Shown here: one piece after another, positions 1 to 7,600 of the stretch
Numbering within the stretch: position 1 is the first letter of the stretch
Layout of the letters: each line of letters starts with the position of its first letter
NCBI GenBank assembly: GCA_043720875.1
Contig: JAYSRU010000036.1
Span: 1 to 19,088, forward strand
DNA from: JAYSRU01 sp043720875
Lineage (GTDB): Bacteria > Bacteroidota > Bacteroidia > Flavobacteriales_D > Crocinitomicaceae
Reading direction: 5' to 3'
Length of the DNA stretch: 19,088 nt
Position numbers and translations under genes: made by a program
Notes under the pieces: generated by a model
Told to the model about the DNA's origin: nothing
Database searches by the model: none
The model's input: the letters and a program-made list of their open reading frames with translations, nothing else

Positions 1-317
1 TGAGTTGTGATATTATTGCAAATAATTCGATTTATGACTATTCGTTGTCGGTCGAGAAAACGCAACTTGATGTAGTGCAAATAGGTTTATATGGCGGATA
101 CGTTTTGCCAATTGATCGATTACACGTAATGCTAGGCTTTGGGTATTATGTGCGAGATAAATATGTGCCAATTGGCAAAGTGTATACCCGTTTTGGCGTT
201 CGTTATTACTTGAATGATAAGTTTGTGATGAATTTCAATGTGAAGGCAAATTGGGGTCGTGCAGACTACATTGAATTTGGTTTAGGATATTCAATATTAA
301 AAAAGAAGAAACGATGA
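1..317 (+). CDS. Probable acyloxyacyl hydrolase / PagL-like outer-membrane barrel (3' end only)
   Basis: The reading frame is open to the left edge, with its first full codon at position 3, so the true start lies outside the window and the TTG at 45 is not a start. About 104 C-terminal residues are visible. They alternate hydrophobic and polar residues with aromatic girdles, as transmembrane beta strands do, and include GVRYYLNDKFVMNFNVKAN and WGRADYIEFGLGYSI. The pattern of a strand, then NxKxxWGRADYxEFGxGY at the extreme C-terminus, resembles Bacteroidota proteins annotated as acyloxyacyl hydrolase or lipid A 3-O-deacylase. If that is right, it would remove an acyl chain from lipid A at the outer membrane. 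The catalytic His-Ser pair is not clearly visible in this fragment, so the enzyme call is inference; an outer-membrane barrel is safer. The stop overlaps the ATGA at 314, where the next frame begins. Confidence 0.55.
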   Translation, partial: SCDIIANNSIYDYSLSVEKTQLDVVQIGLYGGYVLPIDRLHVMLGFGYYVRDKYVPIGKVYTRFGVRYYLNDKFVMNFNVKANWGRADYIEFGLGYSILKKKKR

Positions 318-364
318 TGTTGAAACTTTCAAATTTTACTACTATTTCTTGGTGTCAACAATTC

Positions 365-1117
365 ATGAAAGTTGTGTATAGGTGCAATTTTTCACTAATT
401 TTCTTAGGGTTAATTTGTTTTGCTTCGTGTAAAAAGCCAGAGAATAGAAAGTGTTATAAATCTGCCGGAGCTTTAGAAACTAGAGTTGTTTATTTAAACA
501 GTTTCGATTCACTACTAATAAGTTCGAAGCTAAAGGTTCATCTCATACCAAGTTCGGAGAACAAGGTAGTGATTACAGCGGGCAAGAACCTATTGAATTT
601 TATTCAGACAGATCAGCGTAAAACGAATTGGCTTGTTTTGTCCAATTTGAATAAGTGTAGTTTTTTAAGAAAAATGAACACTGAAATTGAAGTCGATGTA
701 TTTTTTACAAACTTGTCGTTTCTCGATTTTCAAGGATCCGAAGATTTAACAAGTGATAAATTGAATTTGGATTCACTTACAGTTAGGGCACGAATTGGCA
801 ATGGTACAATGTATTTAGATGTAAACACTGCCTATTTAAACATTGCAGCAAATGCAGGGGCGTCAAATTATTATGTATCCGGAAATGTGACAAACGCATA
901 TTTAGGAATCGGATCGAATTGTTATTTTGATGCATCTCAACTCGTAGTGGCTAATTTCATGGAATGCATTAATACTTCGCAAGGTGACGCATATATTAAC
1001 GTAAATGGGTGTAGTTTAAACGCATTCTTAACTACAAGAGGAAATATTTTTTATACCGGTAATCCGTTAAGTATAACAAAGGATGAAAAGGATGAGGGAA
1101 GGTTAATTAAGAATTGA
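365..1117 (+). CDS. GIN-domain (DUF2807-like) lipoprotein
   Basis: A putative lipoprotein with a head GIN (DUF2807) type auto-transporter-adhesin-like domain. From the ATG at 365 the protein begins MKVVYRCN, followed by a hydrophobic stretch and FASCKK. The Cys at residue 22 is a credible lipidation site, so it should be membrane anchored. The rest shows the family's beta-helical layout: an opening FDSLLISSKLKVHLIPSSE strand pair, then repeated short strands separated by Asn/Gly turns (LTVRARIGNGTMYLDV, AYLNIAANAGASNYYVSG). An upstream ATG at 314 in the same frame overlaps the previous stop as ATGA and would add 17 residues. I prefer 365 because it gives a normal signal peptide, although translational coupling argues for 314. 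Function is unknown; the family is common in Bacteroidota and has no defined biochemical role. Confidence 0.7.
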   Translation: MKVVYRCNFSLIFLGLICFASCKKPENRKCYKSAGALETRVVYLNSFDSLLISSKLKVHLIPSSENKVVITAGKNLLNFIQTDQRKTNWLVLSNLNKCSFLRKMNTEIEVDVFFTNLSFLDFQGSEDLTSDKLNLDSLTVRARIGNGTMYLDVNTAYLNIAANAGASNYYVSGNVTNAYLGIGSNCYFDASQLVVANFMECINTSQGDAYINVNGCSLNAFLTTRGNIFYTGNPLSITKDEKDEGRLIKN

Positions 1118-1203
1118 TATCCGATTTAACTTTTATTTTAAAATAGACGAACGATTTTTTGCTATTTTACTTTACTTTTACGTCACTAAAACAGAATACA
1201 ACG

Positions 1204-1410
1204 ATGAAACTGATACTCATTACTATCATATTATTGGCCCTAGCAGTTGGAGGCATTGCAATTAAATTGTGGGCAAAAAAAGGGGGAACCTTCTCAGGGA
1301 CATGTGCTTCGAATAACCCGATGTTGAAAGAAGAAGGTGGGGGCTGTGGAATGTGCGGTGCTAAACCTGACGAAGTTTGTAAAATGCCAGAAACACACGA
1401 AGCAGCTTAA
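1204..1410 (+). CDS. Small membrane-anchored Cys-rich protein
   Basis: A protein of 68 residues. The ATG at 1204 gives MKLILITIILLALAVGGIAI, a single N-terminal transmembrane segment or uncleaved signal anchor. The frame is open 15 codons further up to 1159, but that extension is not signal-like and is probably leader sequence. After the segment comes IKLWAKKGGTFSGTCASNNP, then a Gly-rich patch with GCGMCGAKPDEVC. The four cysteines and the CxxC could bind a metal or cofactor. The sequence is reminiscent of short Bacteroidota proteins called membrane or secreted protein, which I recall being found near apbE and Na+-translocating NADH:quinone reductase genes. Those genes are not present here, so any link to flavin or respiratory-complex maturation is inference. 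It has no close partner: 86 bp separate it from the upstream lipoprotein gene. Confidence 0.7.
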   Translation: MKLILITIILLALAVGGIAIKLWAKKGGTFSGTCASNNPMLKEEGGGCGMCGAKPDEVCKMPETHEAA

Positions 1411-1433
1411 TTATTTCTATTCAAGTTTTATTG

Positions 1434-1494
1434 TTAATGAGCAGTTTAAATTACCTTCGGTGAGATCGCTTGCGCTAAGTATTTGAGATAACGA
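1434..1494. repeat. 61-bp direct repeat, copy 1
   Basis: Aligned base by base, this block matches 1591-1651 at 60 of 61 positions. The only difference is G at 1487 against A at 1644. The identity stops sharply on both sides. Its middle (CCTTCGGTGAGATCGC and onward) is more GC-rich than the surrounding AT-rich spacer. Each copy contains a nine-codon frame starting ATGAGCAGTTTA and ending CGGTGA, probably by chance. No long inverted repeat lies inside the unit. Confidence 0.9.
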
Positions 1495-1534
1495 GAAACT
1501 ATAATTTTATTTTCTGTTGTATGGTTGGTCTGGT

Positions 1535-1575
1535 GTTTAAAATTTTCAAATGGAGGCATTTTTAAAATTTTAAAT
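1535..1575. terminator. AT-rich hairpin between the repeats, possible bidirectional terminator
   Basis: The left arm is 1535-1552 and the right arm 1557-1575, around a GAGG loop (1553-1556). Pairing is AAATG with CATTT, then a small internal loop (C1547 against TT1562-1563), then eleven consecutive A-T pairs and a G-T wobble. It sits between two convergent genes, ending at 1410 (+) and 1678 (-), where a terminator serving both is expected. The stem is almost entirely A-T and has no immediate long T tract, so termination is inference; the inverted repeat itself is directly visible. Confidence 0.45.
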
Positions 1576-1590
1576 GCGAGTTAACCCTTT

Positions 1591-1651
1591 TTAATGAGCA
1601 GTTTAAATTACCTTCGGTGAGATCGCTTGCGCTAAGTATTTGAAATAACGA
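1591..1651. repeat. 61-bp direct repeat, copy 2
   Basis: Second copy of the 1434-1494 unit, offset by exactly 157 bp and with one substitution (A1644). It ends 26 bp before the stop codon of the minus-strand ACT-domain gene. The two copies flank the 1535-1575 hairpin asymmetrically, with 40 bp on the left and 15 bp on the right. Confidence 0.9.
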
Positions 1652-1677
1652 AGAGTTGAAGATTTTAAATACTAGTC

Positions 1678-2343
1678 CTAGTTGTTGTCCATTTTCAAGT
1701 TTATAAGCACTTTAAAAGCTTTTTCAACGTCTTCCTGTTTCACAACAATACTAAATTCATTCGCTGTAGAAACAATTTCAATAATATTGATACCTTCCCA
1801 AGCCAAATGCTTTAGGATAAAGTAATAAACACCACTTATTTCGGTCGTAATTTCGGGTAGTTTGATTGTTACTGAAGCCAGATTAATGGAGTGAAGAATT
1901 ACTTTTTCTCCTTCAAAAACACGTTTAATATCCTCTCTAAAGGTTTCGTTTATTATTAATACTGTTTCTGTAACTCCACGCGCAATGGTGTAAAATGCAT
2001 CCTTTTGTTTGGACAACAAATCCATTAACTCAAGTTGTTTAATACCTAACGTGTCAGAATTTTCAAAAGTGTAATCTTCTAGGTTACTACGTATCAAAAA
2101 ATCTCCGAGTTCGCCCATTGTGTTGCGAATCTTTAAATTTATTTGATGGTATCTCCCTGGCTCCATACGTTTTATAGCCATGATTATTGCCCCTTCTTTC
2201 ACTTCTTTTCTAGTGATTTCTTCAATTTCTGGCTTAATTTTTCGCGCCAGAGAGGAAACATTAATAAGATTTTCATTTAGGGCCTCTTTCAAAAAAGGAC
2301 TTCTATGTATGATTTCTTCAGTTAATTTTCCTATTGTATCCAT
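1678..2343 (-). CDS. ACT-domain protein, probable amino-acid-sensing regulator
   Basis: A protein of 221 residues with no catalytic domain that I recognise. Residues 1-65 are helical and basic (LTEEIIHRSPFLKEALNENL, then SSLARKIKPEIEEITRKEV and AIIMAIKRM), which could be a small winged-helix-like module. Residues from about 143 to the end look like an ACT domain of the aspartokinase type: a strand (LHSINLASVTIKLPE), then SGVYYFILKHLAWEGINIIEI, then STANEFSIVVKQEDVEKAF. ACT domains bind amino acids or similar small ligands, so a role as an amino-acid-responsive regulator or protein partner is a reasonable inference. The ligand and target are unknown. The arrangement recalls proteins annotated as predicted regulators of amino-acid metabolism with an ACT domain, best known from archaea. 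It has its own promoter at 2367-2397 and no adjacent aspartokinase or biosynthetic gene. Confidence 0.65.
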   Translation of the reverse strand: MDTIGKLTEEIIHRSPFLKEALNENLINVSSLARKIKPEIEEITRKEVKEGAIIMAIKRMEPGRYHQINLKIRNTMGELGDFLIRSNLEDYTFENSDTLGIKQLELMDLLSKQKDAFYTIARGVTETVLIINETFREDIKRVFEGEKVILHSINLASVTIKLPEITTEISGVYYFILKHLAWEGINIIEIVSTANEFSIVVKQEDVEKAFKVLINLKMDNN

Positions 2344-2366
2344 GTCTAGTAGTTAATTTAATTCAA

Positions 2367-2397
2367 CAAATATACTGTTTTGTTTTAATTTTAACAA
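2367..2397 (-). promoter_or_regulatory. Bacteroidota-type promoter of the ACT-domain gene
   Basis: On the minus strand, TATATTTG (2374 to 2367) is an exact match to the TAnnTTTG -7 element. A TTG -33 element lies at 2397-2395 with a 20-bp spacer, inside the usual 17-23 range. The element ends 23 bp before the ATG at 2343. Confidence 0.65.
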
Positions 2398-2426
2398 CTT
2401 CTGTGAAAAATACTTGAAAAATTAAA

Positions 2427-3344
2427 TTATTTAAGCTTTTGCCGCTTTAGTAGAAATTTTAACAAAAGTTGTTCAACTCCCTCATTTATGTCAACTGGCG
2501 TGAAATCTATTCCAAACAAAATGCACTTATCTTCAATGGATTTGAAATAGCTCGATATGGCCTTTTGATAAGTTTCTTTGAACTGTGCAGGTTGAAGTTT
2601 GATTTCTTCCCCTGTTTCCATGTCAACTAAAGTATGTGGGCGATTATCCAATTCAAAATTAACTTCATACTTGTTGTCAACAACATGAAATAGAATTACT
2701 TCGTGTTTATTGTATTTAAGGTGCTCAACGGCATTAAAAAATTCATCTAAATGTGAGGGGTCACCTAATAGATCGGAGAAAATAATGACCAAACTTCGTT
2801 TATGAATCAATTCTGCTACATCATGTAATACTTGCACATAATTACTTTCTCGTTTTTCTTCTTTGTTGTGTGCATGTAAATGTTTTTCCAATTCAGAAAA
2901 CAAATATTGATGATGCGCCATGGATGATTTGGCAGGTGTTTGTAGGTTTATTTGATTGGTAAACAAGGTTAAGCCTACAGCGTCTCTTTGACGTTTTTGT
3001 AGTTCAATTACTGAAGCAGCGGCATATATTGAAAAACGCAATTTATTGTATTCTTCTTGTGCTGGAAAAAACATCGATGAACTGGTGTCGATTACTAACT
3101 GACAACGCAAATTTGTTTCCTCTTCATATTTTTTGGTGAATAATTTTTCACTGCGTGCAAAAAGTTTCCAATCAATATGCCGGGTAGATTCACCTTTGTT
3201 GTACAAGCGATGTTCGGCAAATTCTACTGAAAAACCATGAAATGGACTTTTATGCAAACCAGTAATGAAACCTTCAACCACTTGTTTGGCGAGTAATTCA
3301 AGGTTTGCGAATTGCGCTAAATCTTTAAGCAATATTTTTTCCAT
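2427..3344 (-). CDS. DUF58 / von Willebrand A-like domain protein
   Basis: A protein of 305 residues, complete. The DUF58 hallmark is at residues 38-64: FSVEFAEHRLYNKGEST, then RHIDWKLFAR. It is followed by a von Willebrand A-like fold with a MIDAS metal site DTSSS at 86-90 (Asp86, Ser88, Ser90) and a second acidic strand end, IIFSDLLGD, with Asp191. There are no transmembrane helices, so it belongs to the soluble form. In many bacteria these proteins are encoded next to a MoxR AAA+ ATPase and other vWA proteins and are thought to act with the ATPase as chaperone or metal-insertion modules. No moxR lies in this window: the upstream neighbour is a divergent barrel gene and the downstream one the ACT-domain gene, 83 bp away with its own promoter. 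The family assignment is firm; the function is not. Confidence 0.88.
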   Translation of the reverse strand: MEKILLKDLAQFANLELLAKQVVEGFITGLHKSPFHGFSVEFAEHRLYNKGESTRHIDWKLFARSEKLFTKKYEEETNLRCQLVIDTSSSMFFPAQEEYNKLRFSIYAAASVIELQKRQRDAVGLTLFTNQINLQTPAKSSMAHHQYLFSELEKHLHAHNKEEKRESNYVQVLHDVAELIHKRSLVIIFSDLLGDPSHLDEFFNAVEHLKYNKHEVILFHVVDNKYEVNFELDNRPHTLVDMETGEEIKLQPAQFKETYQKAISSYFKSIEDKCILFGIDFTPVDINEGVEQLLLKFLLKRQKLK

Positions 3345-3414
3345 TCTTTGTTTGTCGTTACGAAGTTTTTATGCCTTTCATTGCAAGTTTTTAATTGAAT
3401 CTTTTAGCAACTTT

Positions 3415-3448
3415 CAAATATAGTTCATGGAATTAAGTTAACTACCAA
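3415..3448 (-). promoter_or_regulatory. Candidate promoter of the DUF58 gene
   Basis: On the minus strand, TATATTTG (3422 to 3415) exactly matches TAnnTTTG. A TTG lies at 3448-3446 with a 23-bp spacer, the upper end of the accepted range. The implied untranslated leader is about 65-70 bp. Confidence 0.45.
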
Positions 3449-3457
3449 TACAATTGT

Positions 3458-3465
3458 TATTTTTG
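3458..3465 (+). promoter_or_regulatory. Exact -7 element immediately before the barrel gene start
   Basis: TATTTTTG exactly matches TAnnTTTG and ends four bases before the ATG at 3470. No TTG is found 17-23 bp upstream. If it is used, transcription would begin at or next to the start codon and the mRNA would be nearly leaderless. It may be a chance match in AT-rich DNA. Confidence 0.3.
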
Positions 3466-3469
3466 ACTC

Positions 3470-4123
3470 ATGAAAAGAAATAATATTTTTCACCTTATAT
3501 GTTCTATTGCTTTTCTTATAACTGCCAAAAGTAGTTTTTCACAAGTAAAATTGGGTAAAATTCTTGTGGGTGGAGAGTTTAATTTACCCGTTTCTTCGGG
3601 TAATAGCTTGTTTAAAACTTGGGTACAAGGTTTAGGCGGCGGAGGGGTGTCAGTAAAATATAGGTATTTAGATCAATGGGTGCTCGGTATTGGTGGGCAG
3701 TATTCTTACTTTGTGATTAATGAATTTAAAGTGCCAACGCCAGTTAGAGGAAACATGCAAGTGGCAAGTGGGTTTTTAGAAATTGGACATGAAAAACATC
3801 ATACAGAAACGGTTGGAACAAGTTTTACACTGCGAACAGGATATTCTCAAGCATTTTTCAATTCTAGTTTATGCACGTCGACTGGAGTCAAGAAAAAAGG
3901 AATAGAATCAGTTTTTATACAACCCACAGCAAGTTTAGTGTTAATGGCAGATGAGATTTCGTCCTTTCGCTTTACTTTTGGGTATTCTTTTCATTCGTTT
4001 GCGATGACTCCAGATCGAATTTGTTCTCCTACAGCAGGTGGTTTTGAACCATCTGATTACAAGCGGGGAACTAGTTACCTCTATATTTCTTTAGGTTATA
4101 CCCACTATTTTGGGAAGCCATAA
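3470..4123 (+). CDS. Outer-membrane beta-barrel protein, unknown function
   Basis: A protein of 217 residues. The N-terminus MKRNNIFHLICSIAFLITA followed by KSSFSQ is a typical Bacteroidota signal peptide, with cleavage expected around the Gln at residue 25. The mature part consists of amphipathic strands with Gly and aromatic residues (ILVGGEFNLPVSSG, WVLGIGGQYSYFVINEF, SFTLRTGYSQAFF, FRFTFGYSFHSFAM) and closes with SYLYISLGYTHYF, so the C-terminal strand carries the aromatic pattern used for outer-membrane insertion. Its length suits an eight-stranded barrel of the OmpA / OMP_b-brl type. I do not recognise a specific family. The divergent promoter region is shared with the DUF58 gene. The two small membrane ORFs downstream follow after 22 bp and could be co-transcribed with it. 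Confidence 0.7.
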   Translation: MKRNNIFHLICSIAFLITAKSSFSQVKLGKILVGGEFNLPVSSGNSLFKTWVQGLGGGGVSVKYRYLDQWVLGIGGQYSYFVINEFKVPTPVRGNMQVASGFLEIGHEKHHTETVGTSFTLRTGYSQAFFNSSLCTSTGVKKKGIESVFIQPTASLVLMADEISSFRFTFGYSFHSFAMTPDRICSPTAGGFEPSDYKRGTSYLYISLGYTHYFGKP

Positions 4124-4145
4124 TAGTTACTAAATCGTTCATTAG

Positions 4146-4280
4146 TTGGATAGCAAAATCAAAGAATTTGTTAAGTTAGTACTATCGTATTTACCAATAT
4201 ACATCTTGTTTTTTGCAATAATTATAGTAGTATTTTTTTTGTTACTTGAATTTATCATTACTTTTCTGGGTATAGACTAA
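4146..4280 (+). CDS. Possible 44-residue single-pass membrane protein (TTG start)
   Basis: An open frame of 44 codons plus TAA that begins at TTG directly after an in-frame TAG (4143-4145). The translation starts MDSKIKEFVKLVLSYL and continues into an unbroken hydrophobic stretch of about 25 residues (IYILFFAIIIVVFFLLLEF), ending LGID. A charged N-terminus plus one clean transmembrane helix is the usual form of bacterial small membrane proteins. It stops six bases before the ATG of the next small membrane gene, and operon-like spacing adds weight. Against it: the only start is TTG, no ribosome-binding sequence is obvious, and AT-rich DNA gives hydrophobic codons easily. Function is unknown. 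Confidence 0.4.
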   Translation: MDSKIKEFVKLVLSYLPIYILFFAIIIVVFFLLLEFIITFLGID

Positions 4281-4286
4281 AATAAT

Positions 4287-4649
4287 ATGCTAAACTTGCT
4301 CATAACCTTCATTTGGATTACTTATCTTAGAATACTTCTGCTTGGCGTTCGCTTCATCTTTAGCAAGTATCATGGATGGTTTACACGCTTCTATTCATGC
4401 ATTATCTTTTATGGATTGCTCTGTGTTTTGATATTGATTAAACTCGAGTTCTTGAATTTTATTTCACACTATTTTGTGGCACTCAAAACATATGAACAAG
4501 CTTTTTTGATGTTTGCGATTGCTCACTTGTATGTTGCACTCGTTATATTAATTGCATCTGTTATTTTCATGGTGCTCTACTTGTTGTTTTATAGATTTAA
4601 AAGTAAAAAAGCCATCAGAAAACGCTTAGAAATTATAGCGAACGCCTAA
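4287..4649 (+). CDS. Small three-helix integral membrane protein, unknown function
   Basis: A protein of 120 residues from ATG to TAA. Three hydrophobic segments are visible at about 4-25, 37-57 and 72-102, followed by a strongly basic tail (YRFKSKKAIRKRLEII) likely to face the cytoplasm. No family is recognised. Evidence that this is a real gene comes from a second, decayed copy of its third helix at 7909-8010, in which many differences are synonymous or conservative, meaning the sequence was once maintained as protein. The 3' end overlaps the convergent TonB-dependent receptor by 24 bp (4626-4649), so the last seven codons lie antisense to the receptor's C-terminal strand. That leaves no room for a conventional terminator on either strand between them. 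Confidence 0.6.
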   Translation: MLNLLITFIWITYLRILLLGVRFIFSKYHGWFTRFYSCIIFYGLLCVLILIKLEFLNFISHYFVALKTYEQAFLMFAIAHLYVALVILIASVIFMVLYLLFYRFKSKKAIRKRLEIIANA

Positions 4650-7600
4650 TTGCAGTTGCCATCTTGAAGCAATTGGATCGGCTTGCCAAGGAGTTAAGGT
4701 TGGGTTGTTGAAATTATAAGTAGCAACTCCTGATCCGTTAATCGATTTTACAGTTATTGCAGAATATCCTGCATTTGTTGTATTTGAAACAAACAACTGT
4801 CGGCCCCAATTTTTGTTTAGTAAATTGGTGAAATTGATAATATCAATCATTACTTGAATATTTTGTTTTCCTTTTTTACCTAACTTAAATTGATTTGTTA
4901 ATCGAATATCCATTTGATAATTCCAAGGTGTTCTAGCTTCGTTTCTTTCGGTATACTTTCCTCTTCGTGAATTCAAATATTTATTTCCAGAAATGTAGCT
5001 ATCTAGGTTTTCCCATTGTTGCGCAGCACTTGTGATTAAATTACCACCAGCATCTTTGATGTCTACTAAGTTAATTTCTGAAGATGTGTTAGGAACGTAT
5101 AATAAATCATTGTTTGGTGATCCATCACGATTCAAATCTCCAGAGTAAACATAACTGAATGGATTCCCACTTTGACCGTTAAATACTAGGCTAATTAATG
5201 ATTTCTGAACAATTTTTTTCCATTTTACAGCATAGCTAACATTGGTAATTGTTCTGTGACGAATATCAAAGTTGGAATAACTTAGTTTAGGATCATTTGC
5301 CAAGATGGTTTGATTCCATTCCCAATTGGCTTGCGGAGAGACTCTCACACCATTCATTATGTCTTTTGAAACACCAAAATTATATGCTGTGAAAATAGTT
5401 AAACCAAATTTAAATTCTTTCGACGCGCTCAACGAAATACTGTATCTATAGCCTTTATTTGTATTGCTTAAATTAAATACATTAGTATAACTGGGGTTTT
5501 CTTTCCCTATTGTGCTCGTTGAAGCATGCACAGGTCGATTATCTGCGCCTTGAAGCGCTACAGTAGAGTCTTTTGCATTTATGGTTTGAAACAATACATC
5601 AGCGATTGTTTTACTATAAAGGCCTTCTAAAGTGAACAAATAGTTATTTTTAGTTTTGAAATCAACACCTAAATTGCTGCGCCATACTTGAGGAAGCTTA
5701 AAGTTTTTATCAATAATATTAATTTCATTTAGTGTAGGCTGAACCGCACCTGTTTCTGCGGCAGCCACTTGTGATAATGCTGAAAAGTTTTCGGTAATTA
5801 AGGGCACAACTTTATTCGCGGATGGTCTATAATCAACATTTCCATATTTGCTCCCGTTGTATATGTGTGAATAAGCCATCCAAGCAAAGGGCATTCTTCC
5901 TACAAAAATTCCACTTCCTCCTCTTATTTTAATTGATTCGTTTCCAAGTAAGTCATAGGTGAAACCAACTCTAGGAGACACGTTTATTTGATTTTTTACA
6001 CCCGATCTAACCTCTGCAAATTTTGGGGTGTTTTGAAAATCATTAATTAAGTCTGGATTATCTGGAAAAATAGTAGCTTCTAAACGTAAACCATATGTTA
6101 CTTTAAAACGATTACTTAATTTTAAATCATGCTGTGCATAGACAGAAGGTAAAATTGCCTTAAATGTTGACGATGGATTGTCATAGTTGAAGTTATAATC
6201 ATCGTTTTGCAAGTTATAGGTACCACGTATACGAGAGGGTTCATTGGCATAAAAATCAGCAATGCTTCTATAAGCCCATCTTCCGCTATATGGTGTTACA
6301 AAATGATAATTGAATTGAAAAGCTTCGATATGCGTTCCAAGGGTCAAAGTATGTTTATTTCTATTAAATACTAAGTTGTTTGTTATTTCAAAATTTCTTT
6401 GCTTCATCTGGAAAATGGCGGATTCTCTATACGTTCCAACGAAAATAATGTTTGAAGTATTGTTTGTAATTTCAAGGTGTGGAAAAATTGTAGAACCAAC
6501 AGGATCTCTTTTATCTTGTACACTTCCAATGCCTAAAATCAGTTTGTTATTCCATTGGTTGGAAATTTTCGTTTTTAATTCACCAACAACATTGAAACTT
6601 TTACTCGAATGTGTAAATCCTTGACTTCCAAAATTCAAGATAGTAGGTGTTCTTTCTAGATTTTCGGCATAACCATCAACAAAATTTACGCGAACCAAAG
6701 CCTGATTTTTTGCATTTATATTCCAATCAAAGCGCGTGAAGATCTTATAACTCCCGTTTTGAATTGTTGAATTTAAGATGGTTCCAGGATCATAATTGTA
6801 TTTTTTTAAAATAGTGTCTTTTAGGGCTTGAATTTCGCTAAGGTTAAAATTACTAGTGGAAGAACCAGGAGCATTTCCAACAGATTCAATTCTATTGGTA
6901 AATTCTGCATTGAAAAAATAGAAAAGTTTGTCTTTTTTGAGCGCACCTCCAATTCTAAATCCTGATTGAAGGTCGCTGTATTTCGATAAGCGGGAATGTT
7001 CAGTATCGATACTTCTTCCTATTGTATATTGATTTCTATGGAAAAAATATACACTTGCTTCTGTTGCATTTATACCACTTCTGGTAACTGCATTGATCGA
7101 TGCGCCAGTAAAATTACCTAGTCGAACATCATAAGGAGAAATATTTACTTGTAATTGTTCTATGGCATCCAAACTGATCGGTTGAGTTTTTGCTAAAGAT
7201 CCTGGTGTTCCAGAAGCTGTAGATCCACCTGCTCCAGAAGCTGCTTCTTGAAAACCAAATGCATCGTTTGCACCGGTGCCATCAATGTTTAAGTTGTTGA
7301 ACCTGTAATTACTCCCACCAAATGAATTTCCTGCACTTTGCGGTGTTAATTTTGTGACGTCAGAAAGACTGCGATTTAAACTCGGTAAATTTTCTATCGT
7401 TTGTTTATCAATAGTTTTGCCTGTTCCTCCTTTTTTATTGTCTGCATTTGTTCTTTTCGCAACAACTTGAACATCTTGCAGTTCTTGCAAGGTGTTGACT
7501 TCAAAATTGATTATTTTTACTTCATCCAAACCCAAAAAAATGTCATTTAATTGTTGTGTTTTTCCAGAAGCTTGCTTTAATTCAACCAAATATGGACCAC

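Noticed and set aside
1155..1180. TTTTTTG / TACTTTTA as a promoter for the 68-residue protein gene
   Set aside because: The spacer is only about 11 bp, well below the normal range, and the -7 match is imperfect.
6376..6624. Open frame of 82 codons on the plus strand inside the Oar-like receptor gene
   Set aside because: Antisense to a well-supported receptor, no recognisable product, no promoter or conserved pattern. The same applies to plus-strand frames at 8167-8352, 9118-9417, 11228-11416, 11500-11721, 12100-12291, 16546-16740, 18550-18900 and 18731-18943.
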